This document shows positions 26,611 to 34,451 of a stretch of DNA of 64,000 nucleotides, in pieces; within the stretch, counting starts at the first letter, position 1; every line of letters starts with the position of its first letter. A program made the position numbers and the translations under genes. The notes under the pieces are model-generated. The model saw only the letters and a program-made list of their open reading frames with translations, was not told the DNA's origin and made no database searches. Origin of the DNA: Streptomyces halstedii (lineage in GTDB: Bacteria > Actinomycetota > Actinomycetes > Streptomycetales > Streptomycetaceae); contig JOAZ01000001.1 in assembly GCA_000720535.1 (NCBI GenBank), positions 310,001-374,000 of the forward strand, in the 5' to 3' direction.

Positions 26611-27257
26611 CGGTGACCGAACGCGGGCCGGAGACCGGCGCGGCGCGGGAGACGGGCCAGGGCGAGACCCCCGAGGACTTCGGAGCGCGCCGGGGGTTCG
26701 GCCTGCTGCTGGTGGTCATGGCGTCCCTGGGCCTGGCGGCCTCCTTCATGATCACCGTCGACAAGTTCGAACTGCTCGCCGACCCCGGCTTCGTGCCCGC
26801 CTGCACCCTCAACCCCGTACTGTCCTGCACGGACGTGATGCGCAGTGAGCAGGCGTCGGTGTTCGGCTTCCCCAACCCCCTCATCGGGCTGATCGGCTTC
26901 TCGGTGGTCCTGGCGACCGGCGCGGGCCTGCTGGCCGGCGCCCGCCACCGGGCCTGGTACTGGCTGGGGCTGAACCTCGGCACGCTGGCCGGCGCCGTCT
27001 TCTGCATGTGGCTGATGACCCAGGCGCTCTACGACATCGGCGCGCTGTGCCTGTGGTGCGTGCTCGTGTGGATGGTCACCGTCTTCCTGTTCTGGCACAC
27101 CACCCTGCACAACCTGCGCCACGGCGTGCTCCCCGCGCCGCGCGCCCTGGTGGCGGCGGCGCTGGAGTTCCCGCTCGTGGTACCGGTGACCTGGTGCCTG
27201 GTCGTCGTCACGCTGATAGGGACCCGGTTCTGGTCGTACTGGCAGACGCTGCTGTGA
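26607..27257 (+). CDS. Vitamin K epoxide reductase (VKOR) family protein
   Basis: 216 aa, four to five membrane helices. Conserved loop cysteines in ACTLNPVLSC and active-site CxxC in ALCLWCVLVW, plus NPLIGLIGF with the family Ser replaced in this stretch. VKOR homologues reoxidise a DsbA-like thiol oxidase using quinone; no DsbA partner gene is nearby. Its 3' end overlaps the convergent haemoglobin-like gene by 50 bp. Confidence 0.9.
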   Translation: MTVTERGPETGAARETGQGETPEDFGARRGFGLLLVVMASLGLAASFMITVDKFELLADPGFVPACTLNPVLSCTDVMRSEQASVFGFPNPLIGLIGFSVVLATGAGLLAGARHRAWYWLGLNLGTLAGAVFCMWLMTQALYDIGALCLWCVLVWMVTVFLFWHTTLHNLRHGVLPAPRALVAAALEFPLVVPVTWCLVVVTLIGTRFWSYWQTLL

Positions 27258-28542
27258 CGTCCGCGACCCCGGAGACGTCCTGGTGGATCTGTGCCTCGGG
27301 CACCCCGGCGGCGGCCAGTCCGGCCGCGACCGCCCGCGCCGGTTCGGCCGTGGACGCCTCCGGGGCCAGGGCCAGGAAGGCGTGCGGCGGCCGGGAGGCC
27401 CCGGGGTGAGGAGGCAACACCCCGTTCAGGACCCGCAGCGCACCCCCCGCCGCGTGCACCGCCGAGTGGGTCGGCAGGACGGTCAGCCAGGGGCGCCCGC
27501 GCCGGAACGCCTCCAGGTAGGCCGTGTCGTACATGCCCGCGGCCGAGCGGGAGTCCTCCGGGGCGCCGGCCTCCAGCAGCAGCCGCACCCGCGTGCCGGG
27601 CGAGGACGCGGCGTCGATCTCCTGGAGCAGGGCCTTCATCGGCGCCCAGCCCGTGCCGGAGGCGATCAGCAGGAGGTCGCCGGACACCGCGTCGTCGGGC
27701 AGCGCCAGCATGCCGCGGGGGGCGCCGAGCCGGAGGGTGTCGCCCGGCCGGGTGCCGTGCGCCAGGGCGTCGCTGACCCCGCCGGCGCGGCGCGCCCGTA
27801 CATGGAATTCGAGCTCCCCGTCCTGGTGCGGGGCCCGCGCCAGGTAGTACGGACGCCAGGCCTGCTCCAGCAGCGGGGTCTCCAGCGAGGCGTACTGCCC
27901 GGCGCGGAAGGGGTAGGGCTGCTGGGGCCGCACCCGCAGGACCGCGAGATCGGGGGTGCGCAGCTCATGGGCGGTCACCGTGGCGTCCCAGCTGGAGAGT
28001 TCGGCGATCGCCTCGTACTCGCCCCGGACCATCGAGGACACCGCCAGCCGCAGCATCCGCAGCCAGGCGTCCTCCAGCGGCCCGGTCCACCGCGCCCCGC
28101 CCCGGGCGCGCAGCGCCTCGACGAGCGCTCCCTCGAACGCGGCGAAATGCGCCGGGCGCACACCGAGCTTGCGGTGGTCGCGCCCCAACTGGGTGAAGCG
28201 CTCGGCCACCGCGTCCGTCCGGTGCAGATCGCCGATCAGATACCGGAAGGCGGCGGCCAGATGGGCCTGCTGGAAGGCCATCGACTCGGGGAACAGCGCG
28301 CGCAGGTACGGATGCCGGTCGAACAGCGCCCGGTACAGATCCCCGATCAGCTCCTCCAACGGACCCACCAGCGGCAGGAAGTCCTCGATGAGCCGCTGGT
28401 CGGCCGTCCCGTCGTACGTCTGCGGAGGGGCCGGACGCCCTGCCTCACCGGAACTCCCCTCCGGGGTCAGGATGCGCCGGCGCAGCCGCATCGCGTCGTG
28501 CCGCGCGAGCAGTGCGTGGTAGTCCTCGCTCGGGGTGTTCAT
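27208..28542 (-). CDS. Flavohaemoglobin-like protein (globin plus FAD/NAD reductase)
   Basis: 444 aa. Globin domain at about 50-190 (DRHPYLRALFPESMAFQ, LGRDHRKLGVRPAHF with the proximal His region) followed by a ferredoxin-NADP reductase-like domain: PYPFRAGQYASLE, RPYYLARAP, GDTLRLGAPRGML, IASGTGWAPMKALL. Such proteins dioxygenate nitric oxide or reduce bound ligands. A charged 45-residue N-terminal extension precedes the globin. Divergent from the response regulator gene, sharing a promoter region with a DosR-like box. Confidence 0.9.
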   Translation of the reverse strand: MNTPSEDYHALLARHDAMRLRRRILTPEGSSGEAGRPAPPQTYDGTADQRLIEDFLPLVGPLEELIGDLYRALFDRHPYLRALFPESMAFQQAHLAAAFRYLIGDLHRTDAVAERFTQLGRDHRKLGVRPAHFAAFEGALVEALRARGGARWTGPLEDAWLRMLRLAVSSMVRGEYEAIAELSSWDATVTAHELRTPDLAVLRVRPQQPYPFRAGQYASLETPLLEQAWRPYYLARAPHQDGELEFHVRARRAGGVSDALAHGTRPGDTLRLGAPRGMLALPDDAVSGDLLLIASGTGWAPMKALLQEIDAASSPGTRVRLLLEAGAPEDSRSAAGMYDTAYLEAFRRGRPWLTVLPTHSAVHAAGGALRVLNGVLPPHPGASRPPHAFLALAPEASTAEPARAVAAGLAAAGVPEAQIHQDVSGVADVTAASASTTRTGSLSA

Positions 28543-28759
28543 GGGCAGGTGGCTCCTCGGGACAGCGCGGTGGGGGTGCGGGGCGTCCCCCTGGCGGGCG
28601 CGCTCGGGCGGCTGCGGCACCGCACAGCACGACCGGGGCGCCCGGAGACCAGGGACGGTGGGACGGCCCTCGGCCGCACTGGGACGTCCGTGGGGTACGG
28701 ACTGTGCGGGCGGCGTCAGTATGGCACCGCGTGTCTCGTGCTGACCGGCCCAGGTCACA

Positions 28760-28773
28760 GGGCCTTTCGGCCC
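28760..28773. promoter_or_regulatory. DosR/OsdR-box-like palindrome (third copy)
   Basis: GGGCCTTTCGGCCC, which is GGGCCGAAAGGCCC on the other strand: one base different from the tandem boxes at 25961. It sits between the divergent flavohaemoglobin (218 bases) and regulator (107 bases) starts. Directly upstream is TGACCGGCCCAGGTCA (28742-28757), another dyad. Nothing else was recognised in the 338-bp gap 28543-28880. Confidence 0.6.
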
Positions 28774-28880
28774 CTTCCGCGACCCGTGCCGCCGTGCTGC
28801 GGAACCCCGCCGCCGACCGGTGCGCGGGTGCCCACATACTGGTTCCGGTCCGACCCGATTCCCGACCGATCGAGCATGGT

Positions 28881-29624
28881 GTGAACGACGATCCCGCGCA
28901 GTCCCGGACGAGCCCGCCCTCGTCACCGCCCGCCGCCCCGGTGCGCGTGTTCATCCTCGACGACCACGAGGTCGTACGGCGTGGTGTGCGCGACCTGCTG
29001 GAGGCCGACGGCGGTATCGAGGTCGTCGGTGAGGCGTCCGACGCCCGTGAGGCGCTGGCCCGGGTGCCGGCCGCCGCGCCGCAGGTCGCGGTGCTGGACG
29101 TACGGCTCGGCGACGACCGGGGCGGCGACCACGCCGGTATCGAGGTGTGCCGGGAACTGCGCGCCCGGATGCCGGACCTGGCCTGTCTGATGCTGACGTC
29201 CTTCGACGACGACGAGGCGCTGTTCGACGCCATCATGGCCGGGGCGGCGGGCTACGTGCTGAAGCAGATCAACGGCGCCGGCCTGGTCGCCGCCGTGCAC
29301 ACGGTCGCCTCCGGCACGTCCATGCTCGATCCGCGCACCACCGCCCGGGTGATGGCCCGCCTGCGCGGTGCCGAGAACCCGCCCGCCCCCGAGGTCTCGG
29401 AGCTGGACCGGCTCACCCCCAGGGAGCGTCAGATCCTCGACCTCATCGGTGAGGGGCTCACCAACCGGGAGATCGCCGAGCGCCTCTTCCTGGCCGAGAA
29501 GACCGTCAAGAACCGTATCTCCGCGATCCTCGCCAAACTGGGTGTGGGCCGCCGGATCCAGGCCGCGATGCTCGCAGGCCGCATCCGGGAACGCCAGGGC
29601 CGGCCCCCGGCCCAGGGGCGCTGA
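28881..29624 (+). CDS. NarL/LuxR response regulator, DevR/OsdR type
   Basis: 247 aa. Receiver domain (VFILDDHEVVRRG, phospho-acceptor Asp in VAVLDVRLGDD, MLTSFDDDEALFDAIMAGAAGYVLKQ) and LuxR-type HTH (LTPRERQILDLIGEGLTNREIAERLFLAEKTVKNRISAILAKLG). The wording is very close to mycobacterial DevR. In S. coelicolor the orthologous pair OsdK/OsdR governs oxygen stress and development (known). GTG start after ATGGT; an N-terminal Pro/Ser tail of about 20 residues precedes the receiver. Confidence 0.92.
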   Translation: MNDDPAQSRTSPPSSPPAAPVRVFILDDHEVVRRGVRDLLEADGGIEVVGEASDAREALARVPAAAPQVAVLDVRLGDDRGGDHAGIEVCRELRARMPDLACLMLTSFDDDEALFDAIMAGAAGYVLKQINGAGLVAAVHTVASGTSMLDPRTTARVMARLRGAENPPAPEVSELDRLTPRERQILDLIGEGLTNREIAERLFLAEKTVKNRISAILAKLGVGRRIQAAMLAGRIRERQGRPPAQGR

Positions 29625-29664
29625 CCGGCGGCTGACGGCCCGGCGGACCACCGGCCCGGCGCGG

Positions 29665-31503
29665 TCAGTCGAGCGGGGCGCGCCAGCTGATCCGGGTGCC
29701 GCCCCCGGCGGGCCGCTCGACGGTCAGGGTGCCCCCGCACAGCTCGGCCCGCTTGCGCATGTTGGCCAGCCCCCCGCCACGCCGGACCCCGTCCGCGTCC
29801 GCGCCCCCACCGGGGCCGGAGGTCTCCTCGGCGGGGGACCCGATCCCGACGCCGTCGTCCGTGACGGTCAGCGTCACCGCCTCGTCCGCGGAGAGCGCGA
29901 TGTCGATACGGCTCGCACGAGCATGCCGGGACGCGTTGGACACCGCCTCGGCGGCGACCGCCACCACATGCTCCGCCAGCTCGTCGGGGACCACGGAGTC
30001 CACCGGACCGTCGATCCGCACGGACGGCCGGAAACCGAGGGCGCGGGACGCCGTACGGGCGGTCTCCGCGATCCGGTGCCGCAGCCCCCCGTGGCCCGGA
30101 CCGTCCGTCGTGCGCAGGTCGAAGATGGTGGACCGGACGATCCGTATCGTGGTGTCCAGGTCGTCCACCGCGCGCCTGACGCGTTCGGCCGCCTCCGGGC
30201 GGTCCGCGATCGCCCGGGTGGTGCTCTGGAGCGTCATCCCGGTCGCGAACAGGCGCTGGATCGCCAGGTCGTGCAGATCGCGGGCGATCCGGTCCCGGTC
30301 GTGCATGACCGCGAGTTCCTCCGACTCCGCCCGCCCGCGCGCCAGTTCCAGGGCGATGGCCGCCTGGTCGGCGAAGCCGGAGACGAGCGCGACCTCGGAG
30401 TCGTCGAACGGCGGCCGTCCCGCCGGACGCCCCAGCCGCAGCGCGCCCCGCGCCCCCGTACCCACCCGCAACGGCACGGCGACCACCGGGCCGAGCCCCT
30501 CGTCGGCGCCGCCGAACGGATGGGCCCGGGGGTCCGTCCGCACATCGGCACAGTGCACCGGAGTCCCGGTGCGGGCGGCGAGCCCGGCCAGCGACCCCGG
30601 CGCCGGGACGGACAGGCCGCGTACCCGGTCGGCGTCCCGGCCGTGGGCGACAAAGACGGTGAGGCGGTCGGGCGCGGCCGGGACCTCCGGCTGGACGGGG
30701 GCCCCCGGAAGCGACGGCGGCAGCAGGATCGCCGCCCGGTCGGCGCCCGCCACCTCCATCGCCCGCTCGGCCACCAGATGCAGCACCTCGTCGGCGTCGG
30801 TCCCCGACAGCAGGGCGCGGGTGATCTCGCCCAGCGCCTCCAGCCGCTGCTCCCGGCGGCGGCTCTCCTCGTACATCCTGGCGTTGTCGATGGCGACCCC
30901 GGCGGCGATCGACAGGGTGGTCAGCACCGCCTCGTCGTCGGCGTCGAAGCTCCGGCCGCCGCGCTTCTCGGTGAGGTACAGATTGCCGAAGACCTCCTCG
31001 CGCACCCGCACCGGGACACCGAGGAAGCTGTGCATCGGCGGATGGTGGGGCGGGAAGCCGTAGCTGTGCGGATGGCTGCTCAGGTCCGTCAGCCGCAGGG
31101 GCTCGGGGTGGTGGATCAGCTCACCGAGGATGCCGCGCCCGCACGGCGTCTGGCCGATCCTGGCGGTCATCTCCGGCGACATGCCGACCGTCAGGAACTC
31201 CTGGAGGGTCTGCCCGTCGCCGACGATGCCGAGCGCGCCGTACTCCGCGTCGGTCAGGGCGACCGCCGCCTCGACGATCCCGCGCAGCACCTCGGGCAGT
31301 TCCAGCCCCCGGCCCAGGCTCATCACCGCGTCCAGCAGGCCGCGCATCCGGTCCGGCCGGCTGGGCTGCGGCCAGGTGCCGGGACCGGCGTCCGGAGCGG
31401 AACCCGCGCCCGTGACCGGGCACACGGGTCGCGGTGTGCCGGGGACGGGAGCGGGGGAGGAGGCGCCGGGGGAGTGGGGCACCGGGCATGCTGCGTCTGT
31501 CAT
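29665..31503 (-). CDS. GAF-GAF sensor histidine kinase, DevS/OsdK type
   Basis: 612 aa. GAF-A (about 60-200) contains GFPPHHPPMHSFLGVPVRVR, the region holding the haem-ligating His in DevS; GAF-B follows (about 230-400); then a HisKA_3 dimer domain with the phospho-acceptor His in IARDLHDLAIQRLFATGM and an HATPase domain (DDGVGIG, GGGLANMRKRA). Likely senses O2, NO or CO through haem and phosphorylates the convergent response regulator, whose stop is 40 bp away. AGAGAG ribosome site before ATG 31503. Confidence 0.92.
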   Translation of the reverse strand: MTDAACPVPHSPGASSPAPVPGTPRPVCPVTGAGSAPDAGPGTWPQPSRPDRMRGLLDAVMSLGRGLELPEVLRGIVEAAVALTDAEYGALGIVGDGQTLQEFLTVGMSPEMTARIGQTPCGRGILGELIHHPEPLRLTDLSSHPHSYGFPPHHPPMHSFLGVPVRVREEVFGNLYLTEKRGGRSFDADDEAVLTTLSIAAGVAIDNARMYEESRRREQRLEALGEITRALLSGTDADEVLHLVAERAMEVAGADRAAILLPPSLPGAPVQPEVPAAPDRLTVFVAHGRDADRVRGLSVPAPGSLAGLAARTGTPVHCADVRTDPRAHPFGGADEGLGPVVAVPLRVGTGARGALRLGRPAGRPPFDDSEVALVSGFADQAAIALELARGRAESEELAVMHDRDRIARDLHDLAIQRLFATGMTLQSTTRAIADRPEAAERVRRAVDDLDTTIRIVRSTIFDLRTTDGPGHGGLRHRIAETARTASRALGFRPSVRIDGPVDSVVPDELAEHVVAVAAEAVSNASRHARASRIDIALSADEAVTLTVTDDGVGIGSPAEETSGPGGGADADGVRRGGGLANMRKRAELCGGTLTVERPAGGGTRISWRAPLD

Positions 31504-31663
31504 CGGGGTGCCGCTCTCTGGGATCCGTGTGCCGTAGGCCGGGCATCGCTCACCGGCTCACCGCGGGGGCTGGGACCGGTCCACGGGCGGTCAGTTTACG
31601 GCAGCCGGCGCGCCGGGCCCCGGGCGGCCGGGACCCGGCGGCGCCCGGCTCGTACACCGGAAC

Positions 31664-31706
31664 GGGACGCACGGCCGGCCACCCGCGGCGGCCGGCCGTG
31701 CGTCCC
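31664..31706. repeat. 17-bp perfect inverted repeat in the kinase/ctaD divergent region
   Basis: GGGACGCACGGCCGGCC (31664-31680), 9-base loop, exact reverse complement (31690-31706). Terminator-like, yet it lies between two divergent genes (kinase start 31503, ctaD start 31964) where no upstream transcript needs ending. May insulate the two promoters or mark a missed small RNA. Confidence 0.65.
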
Positions 31707-31810
31707 GCACCAGGGCCGGTCGGCCCTGTCCGCGGGTCCCCCCGGCCCCCGGCGGAGGTGTCCCCCGGCCCCGCCCCACGGTGCCCGTCGGCCCCTGGAG
31801 ACCACCGCGG

Positions 31811-31836
31811 CCCGGCCGCACCATGGTGCGGCCGGG
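31811..31836. repeat. 26-bp perfect palindrome upstream of ctaD
   Basis: CCCGGCCGCACCA followed immediately by its reverse complement, centre between 31823 and 31824, 128 bases before the ctaD start. With no loop it looks more like a dimeric protein's operator than a terminator. The 460-bp stretch 31504-31963 contains this and the hairpin at 31664, no gene. Confidence 0.6.
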
Positions 31837-31963
31837 AAGGTCGGCTCCGTCCCCCGCGTGATCGCGGACCTTCCCGGCCGCACCCCCTCCCCGCCGCTCC
31901 CGTCCCGGGCGGGCGGGCCGGGGGTGTGCAGGGAGAACCGCACGAGGTGGAGGACACGGTCCG

Positions 31964-33760
31964 GTGGACGCAACGGAATCGCAGGGCAGCAAGGCCGCTG
32001 GAACACAGGGCCCCAAGCCCCCCGGCGGACGAGGGCCCGACGGCCCGGAACCGGCGGGCCTCCGGGATCCGCTCCCCGGCCCGGGGGCCGGCACGGCGGC
32101 GGTGCCACGCGAGCGCGCGGGCCGGACCTCGCGCGGACGGCTCGTCGTCTCGTGGCTCACCACGACCGACCACAAGCAGATCGGCACCCTCTACCTCGTC
32201 GCCGCCTTCGCCTTCTTCCTGATCGGCGGGGTGATGGCGCTGGTCATGCGCGCCGAACTCGCCCGGCCCGGCACGCAGATCATCTCCAACGAGCAGTTCA
32301 ACCAGGCATTCACGATGCACGGTTCGATCATGCTGCTGCTGTTCGCGATGCCCTTGTTCACCGGGTTCGCCAACTGGCTGATGCCCCTCCAGATCGGCGC
32401 GCCGGACGTGGCCTTCCCGCGCCTGAACATGCTGGCCTTCTGGCTGTTCCTCTTCGGTTCGCTGATCGCCGCGGCCGGCTTCCTCACCCCGCAGGGGGCC
32501 GCCGACTTCGGGTGGTTCGCCTACGCCCCGCTGTCCGACGCCACGCACTCCCCGGGCGTCGGCGCCGACATGTGGATCATGGGGGTGGCGCTGTCCGGAT
32601 TCGGGTCCATCCTCGGAGCGGTCAACTTCATCACCACCATCATCTGCATGCGCGCCCCCGGCATGACCATGTTCCGGATGCCGATCTTCACCTGGAACGT
32701 GCTGCTGACCGCGCTGCTCGTCCTCCTGGTCTTCCCGGTGCTGGCCGCCGCGCTCTTCGCGCTGGAGATGGACCGCAAGTTCGGCTCGCACATCTTCGAC
32801 CCCGCCAACGGGGGCGCGCTGCTGTGGCAGCACCTCTTCTGGTTCTTCGGCCATCCCGAGGTCTACGTCCTCGCCCTCCCCTTCTTCGGCATCGTCTCCG
32901 AGATCGTTCCCGTCTTCTCCCGGAAGCCGATGTTCGGCTACGTCGGTCTCATCGCCGCCACGATGTCCATCGCCGGTCTGTCCGTGACCGTGTGGGCGCA
33001 CCACATGTACGTCACGGGCGGGGTGCTGCTGCCGTTCTTCGCCTTCATGACCTTCCTGATCGCCGTGCCGACCGGGGTGAAGTTCTTCAACTGGATCGGC
33101 ACGATGTGGAAGGGGTCCCTGTCCTTCGAGACACCGATGCTCTGGGCCACGGGCTTCCTGGTGACCTTCCTCTTCGGCGGTCTGACCGGCGTGATCCTCG
33201 CCTCCCCGCCGCTGGACTTCCACGTCTCCGACTCCTACTTCGTGGTGGCCCACTTCCACTACACGCTCTTCGGGACCGTCGTGTACGCGATGTTCGCCGG
33301 ATTCCACTTCTGGTGGCCCAAGTTCACCGGGAAGATGCTCGACGAGCGCCTCGGGAAGATCACCTTCTGGGTGCTGACGGCGGGCTTCCACCTCACCTTC
33401 CTCGTACAGCACTGGCTGGGCGCCGAGGGCATGCCCCGCCGGTACGCGGACTACCTCGCGGCCGACGGGTTCACCGCGCTCAACACCATCTCCACGGTGG
33501 GGTCGTTCCTGCTGGGCCTGTCGTTCCTGCCCTTCTTCTACAACATCTGGAAGACCTCCCAGTACGGCGAGAAGGTGGAGGTCGACGACCCCTGGGGCTA
33601 CGGCCGTTCGCTGGAGTGGGCCACCTCGTGTCCCCCTCCCCGGCACAACTTCACGGCGCTTCCCCGGATCCGCAGCGAGTCCCCGGCGTTCGACCTGCAC
33701 CACCCGGAGATCGCCGCACTCGACCAAGCGGAACTCGACCACGCCGCCGCCCGGCCCTGA
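31964..33760 (+). CDS. ctaD: Cytochrome c oxidase subunit I (orphan copy)
   Basis: 598 aa, twelve membrane helices. Haem and CuB ligands are intact: [17 protein letters not shown] (with the His-Tyr crosslink pair), HHMYVTG and [10 protein letters not shown]. An extra hydrophilic N-terminus of about 55 residues precedes [12 protein letters not shown]. No ctaC, ctaE or ctaF accompanies it, so it must share subunits with the main oxidase or form a variant. GTG start with GAGGTGGAGG upstream. Belongs with the oxygen-sensing genes. Confidence 0.95.
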   Translation: MDATESQGSKAAGTQGPKPPGGRGPDGPEPAGLRDPLPGPGAGTAAVPRERAGRTSRGRLVVSWLTTTDHKQIGTLYLVAAFAFFLIGGVMALVMRAELARPGTQIISNEQFNQAFTMHGSIMLLLFAMPLFTGFANWLMPLQIGAPDVAFPRLNMLAFWLFLFGSLIAAAGFLTPQGAADFGWFAYAPLSDATHSPGVGADMWIMGVALSGFGSILGAVNFITTIICMRAPGMTMFRMPIFTWNVLLTALLVLLVFPVLAAALFALEMDRKFGSHIFDPANGGALLWQHLFWFFGHPEVYVLALPFFGIVSEIVPVFSRKPMFGYVGLIAATMSIAGLSVTVWAHHMYVTGGVLLPFFAFMTFLIAVPTGVKFFNWIGTMWKGSLSFETPMLWATGFLVTFLFGGLTGVILASPPLDFHVSDSYFVVAHFHYTLFGTVVYAMFAGFHFWWPKFTGKMLDERLGKITFWVLTAGFHLTFLVQHWLGAEGMPRRYADYLAADGFTALNTISTVGSFLLGLSFLPFFYNIWKTSQYGEKVEVDDPWGYGRSLEWATSCPPPRHNFTALPRIRSESPAFDLHHPEIAALDQAELDHAAARP

Positions 33761-33812
33761 CCTGGCGGCCGTACGACCGGCCGCTGTGCGGGCGCCCCGT
33801 CCCCCGCCCCCC

Positions 33813-33905
33813 CGTACGACCGATCCGATCCGTACGACCGATCCGATCCGATCCGTATGACCGTTCCGCCGTCCCGTATGACCGATCCGCCGTCCCGCAC
33901 GGCCG
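33813..33905 (+). repeat. Degenerate tandem repeat in ctaD-33927 spacer
   Basis: Four to five imperfect units of about 18-23 bases, CGTACGACCGATCCGATC, the same with an extra CGATC, then CGTATGACCGTTCCGCCGTC and CGTATGACCGATCCGCCGTC. They fill the spacer immediately upstream of the small membrane protein gene. Confidence 0.7.
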
Positions 33906-33926
33906 ACCCGAGGAGAGTGCCGTCCG

Positions 33927-34349
33927 ATGTCCCACGGTGTCCTGGCACTGGGAGTCACCGTCGTCTGCCTGGCGGGCAACGTCTGGTATCTGCCCGCCTG
34001 CGTCGATCTGCGCGCCGGCGGGGACCGGCCGCATTCCCGGCGGGCGGGAGCCGCCGCAGTGGTGGCCGGCTGGGGGTGCGCCGCCCTCACGGCGCTCCTC
34101 CTGCTGACCCCGGTCCCGCTCGTCGCGGTCGCGGGGGTGGCGGCCTCGGGCGCCACCGCCGTGGCCGGACTGGCGATCGGGGCGTGGCTGCTGCGGGGAC
34201 GGGAGCGGCGCGAGATGGAGGCGTGCATGGCGGCGTTCGGCCACGGCCGCGGTCCGGGCCCGCGCCGCTCGCGCGGGCCGCACCGGGAGGCCCACCGGCG
34301 GCCGGCCGGGAAGCGCGCCGCGTCCGACCCGGCCGAGCGTGAGCGCTGA
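33927..34349 (+). CDS. Small membrane protein of unknown function
   Basis: 140 aa. Three predicted membrane helices (LALGVTVVCLAGNVWYL, AAAVVAGWGCAALTALLLL, VAVAGVAASGATAVAGLAIG) and a strongly basic, hydrophilic C-terminal tail of about 40 residues. GAGGAGAG ribosome site 9 bases before the ATG. Family not recognised. Position 166 bp after ctaD suggests an oxidase-associated or stress-related role, but that is inference. Confidence 0.7.
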   Translation: MSHGVLALGVTVVCLAGNVWYLPACVDLRAGGDRPHSRRAGAAAVVAGWGCAALTALLLLTPVPLVAVAGVAASGATAVAGLAIGAWLLRGRERREMEACMAAFGHGRGPGPRRSRGPHREAHRRPAGKRAASDPAERER

Positions 34350-34451
34350 GCCGTTCCCGTGCGGGGCGGCCGGCCGAGCGCACCGAGCGGGGCGTGACCG
34401 GCCACGGCCGGCCGGCCCGGCGGGCGTACCGCCGTGACCGGCCGGGGTCCG

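Noticed and set aside
33813-33905. CRISPR array
   Set aside because: Units abut with no unique spacers and are too short and degenerate; no cas genes.
29368-34107. A very long open frame on the + strand (over 1500 codons)
   Set aside because: It runs antisense through the GAF kinase and out of frame through ctaD, both of which have clear family motifs; long shadow frames are expected at this G+C content.
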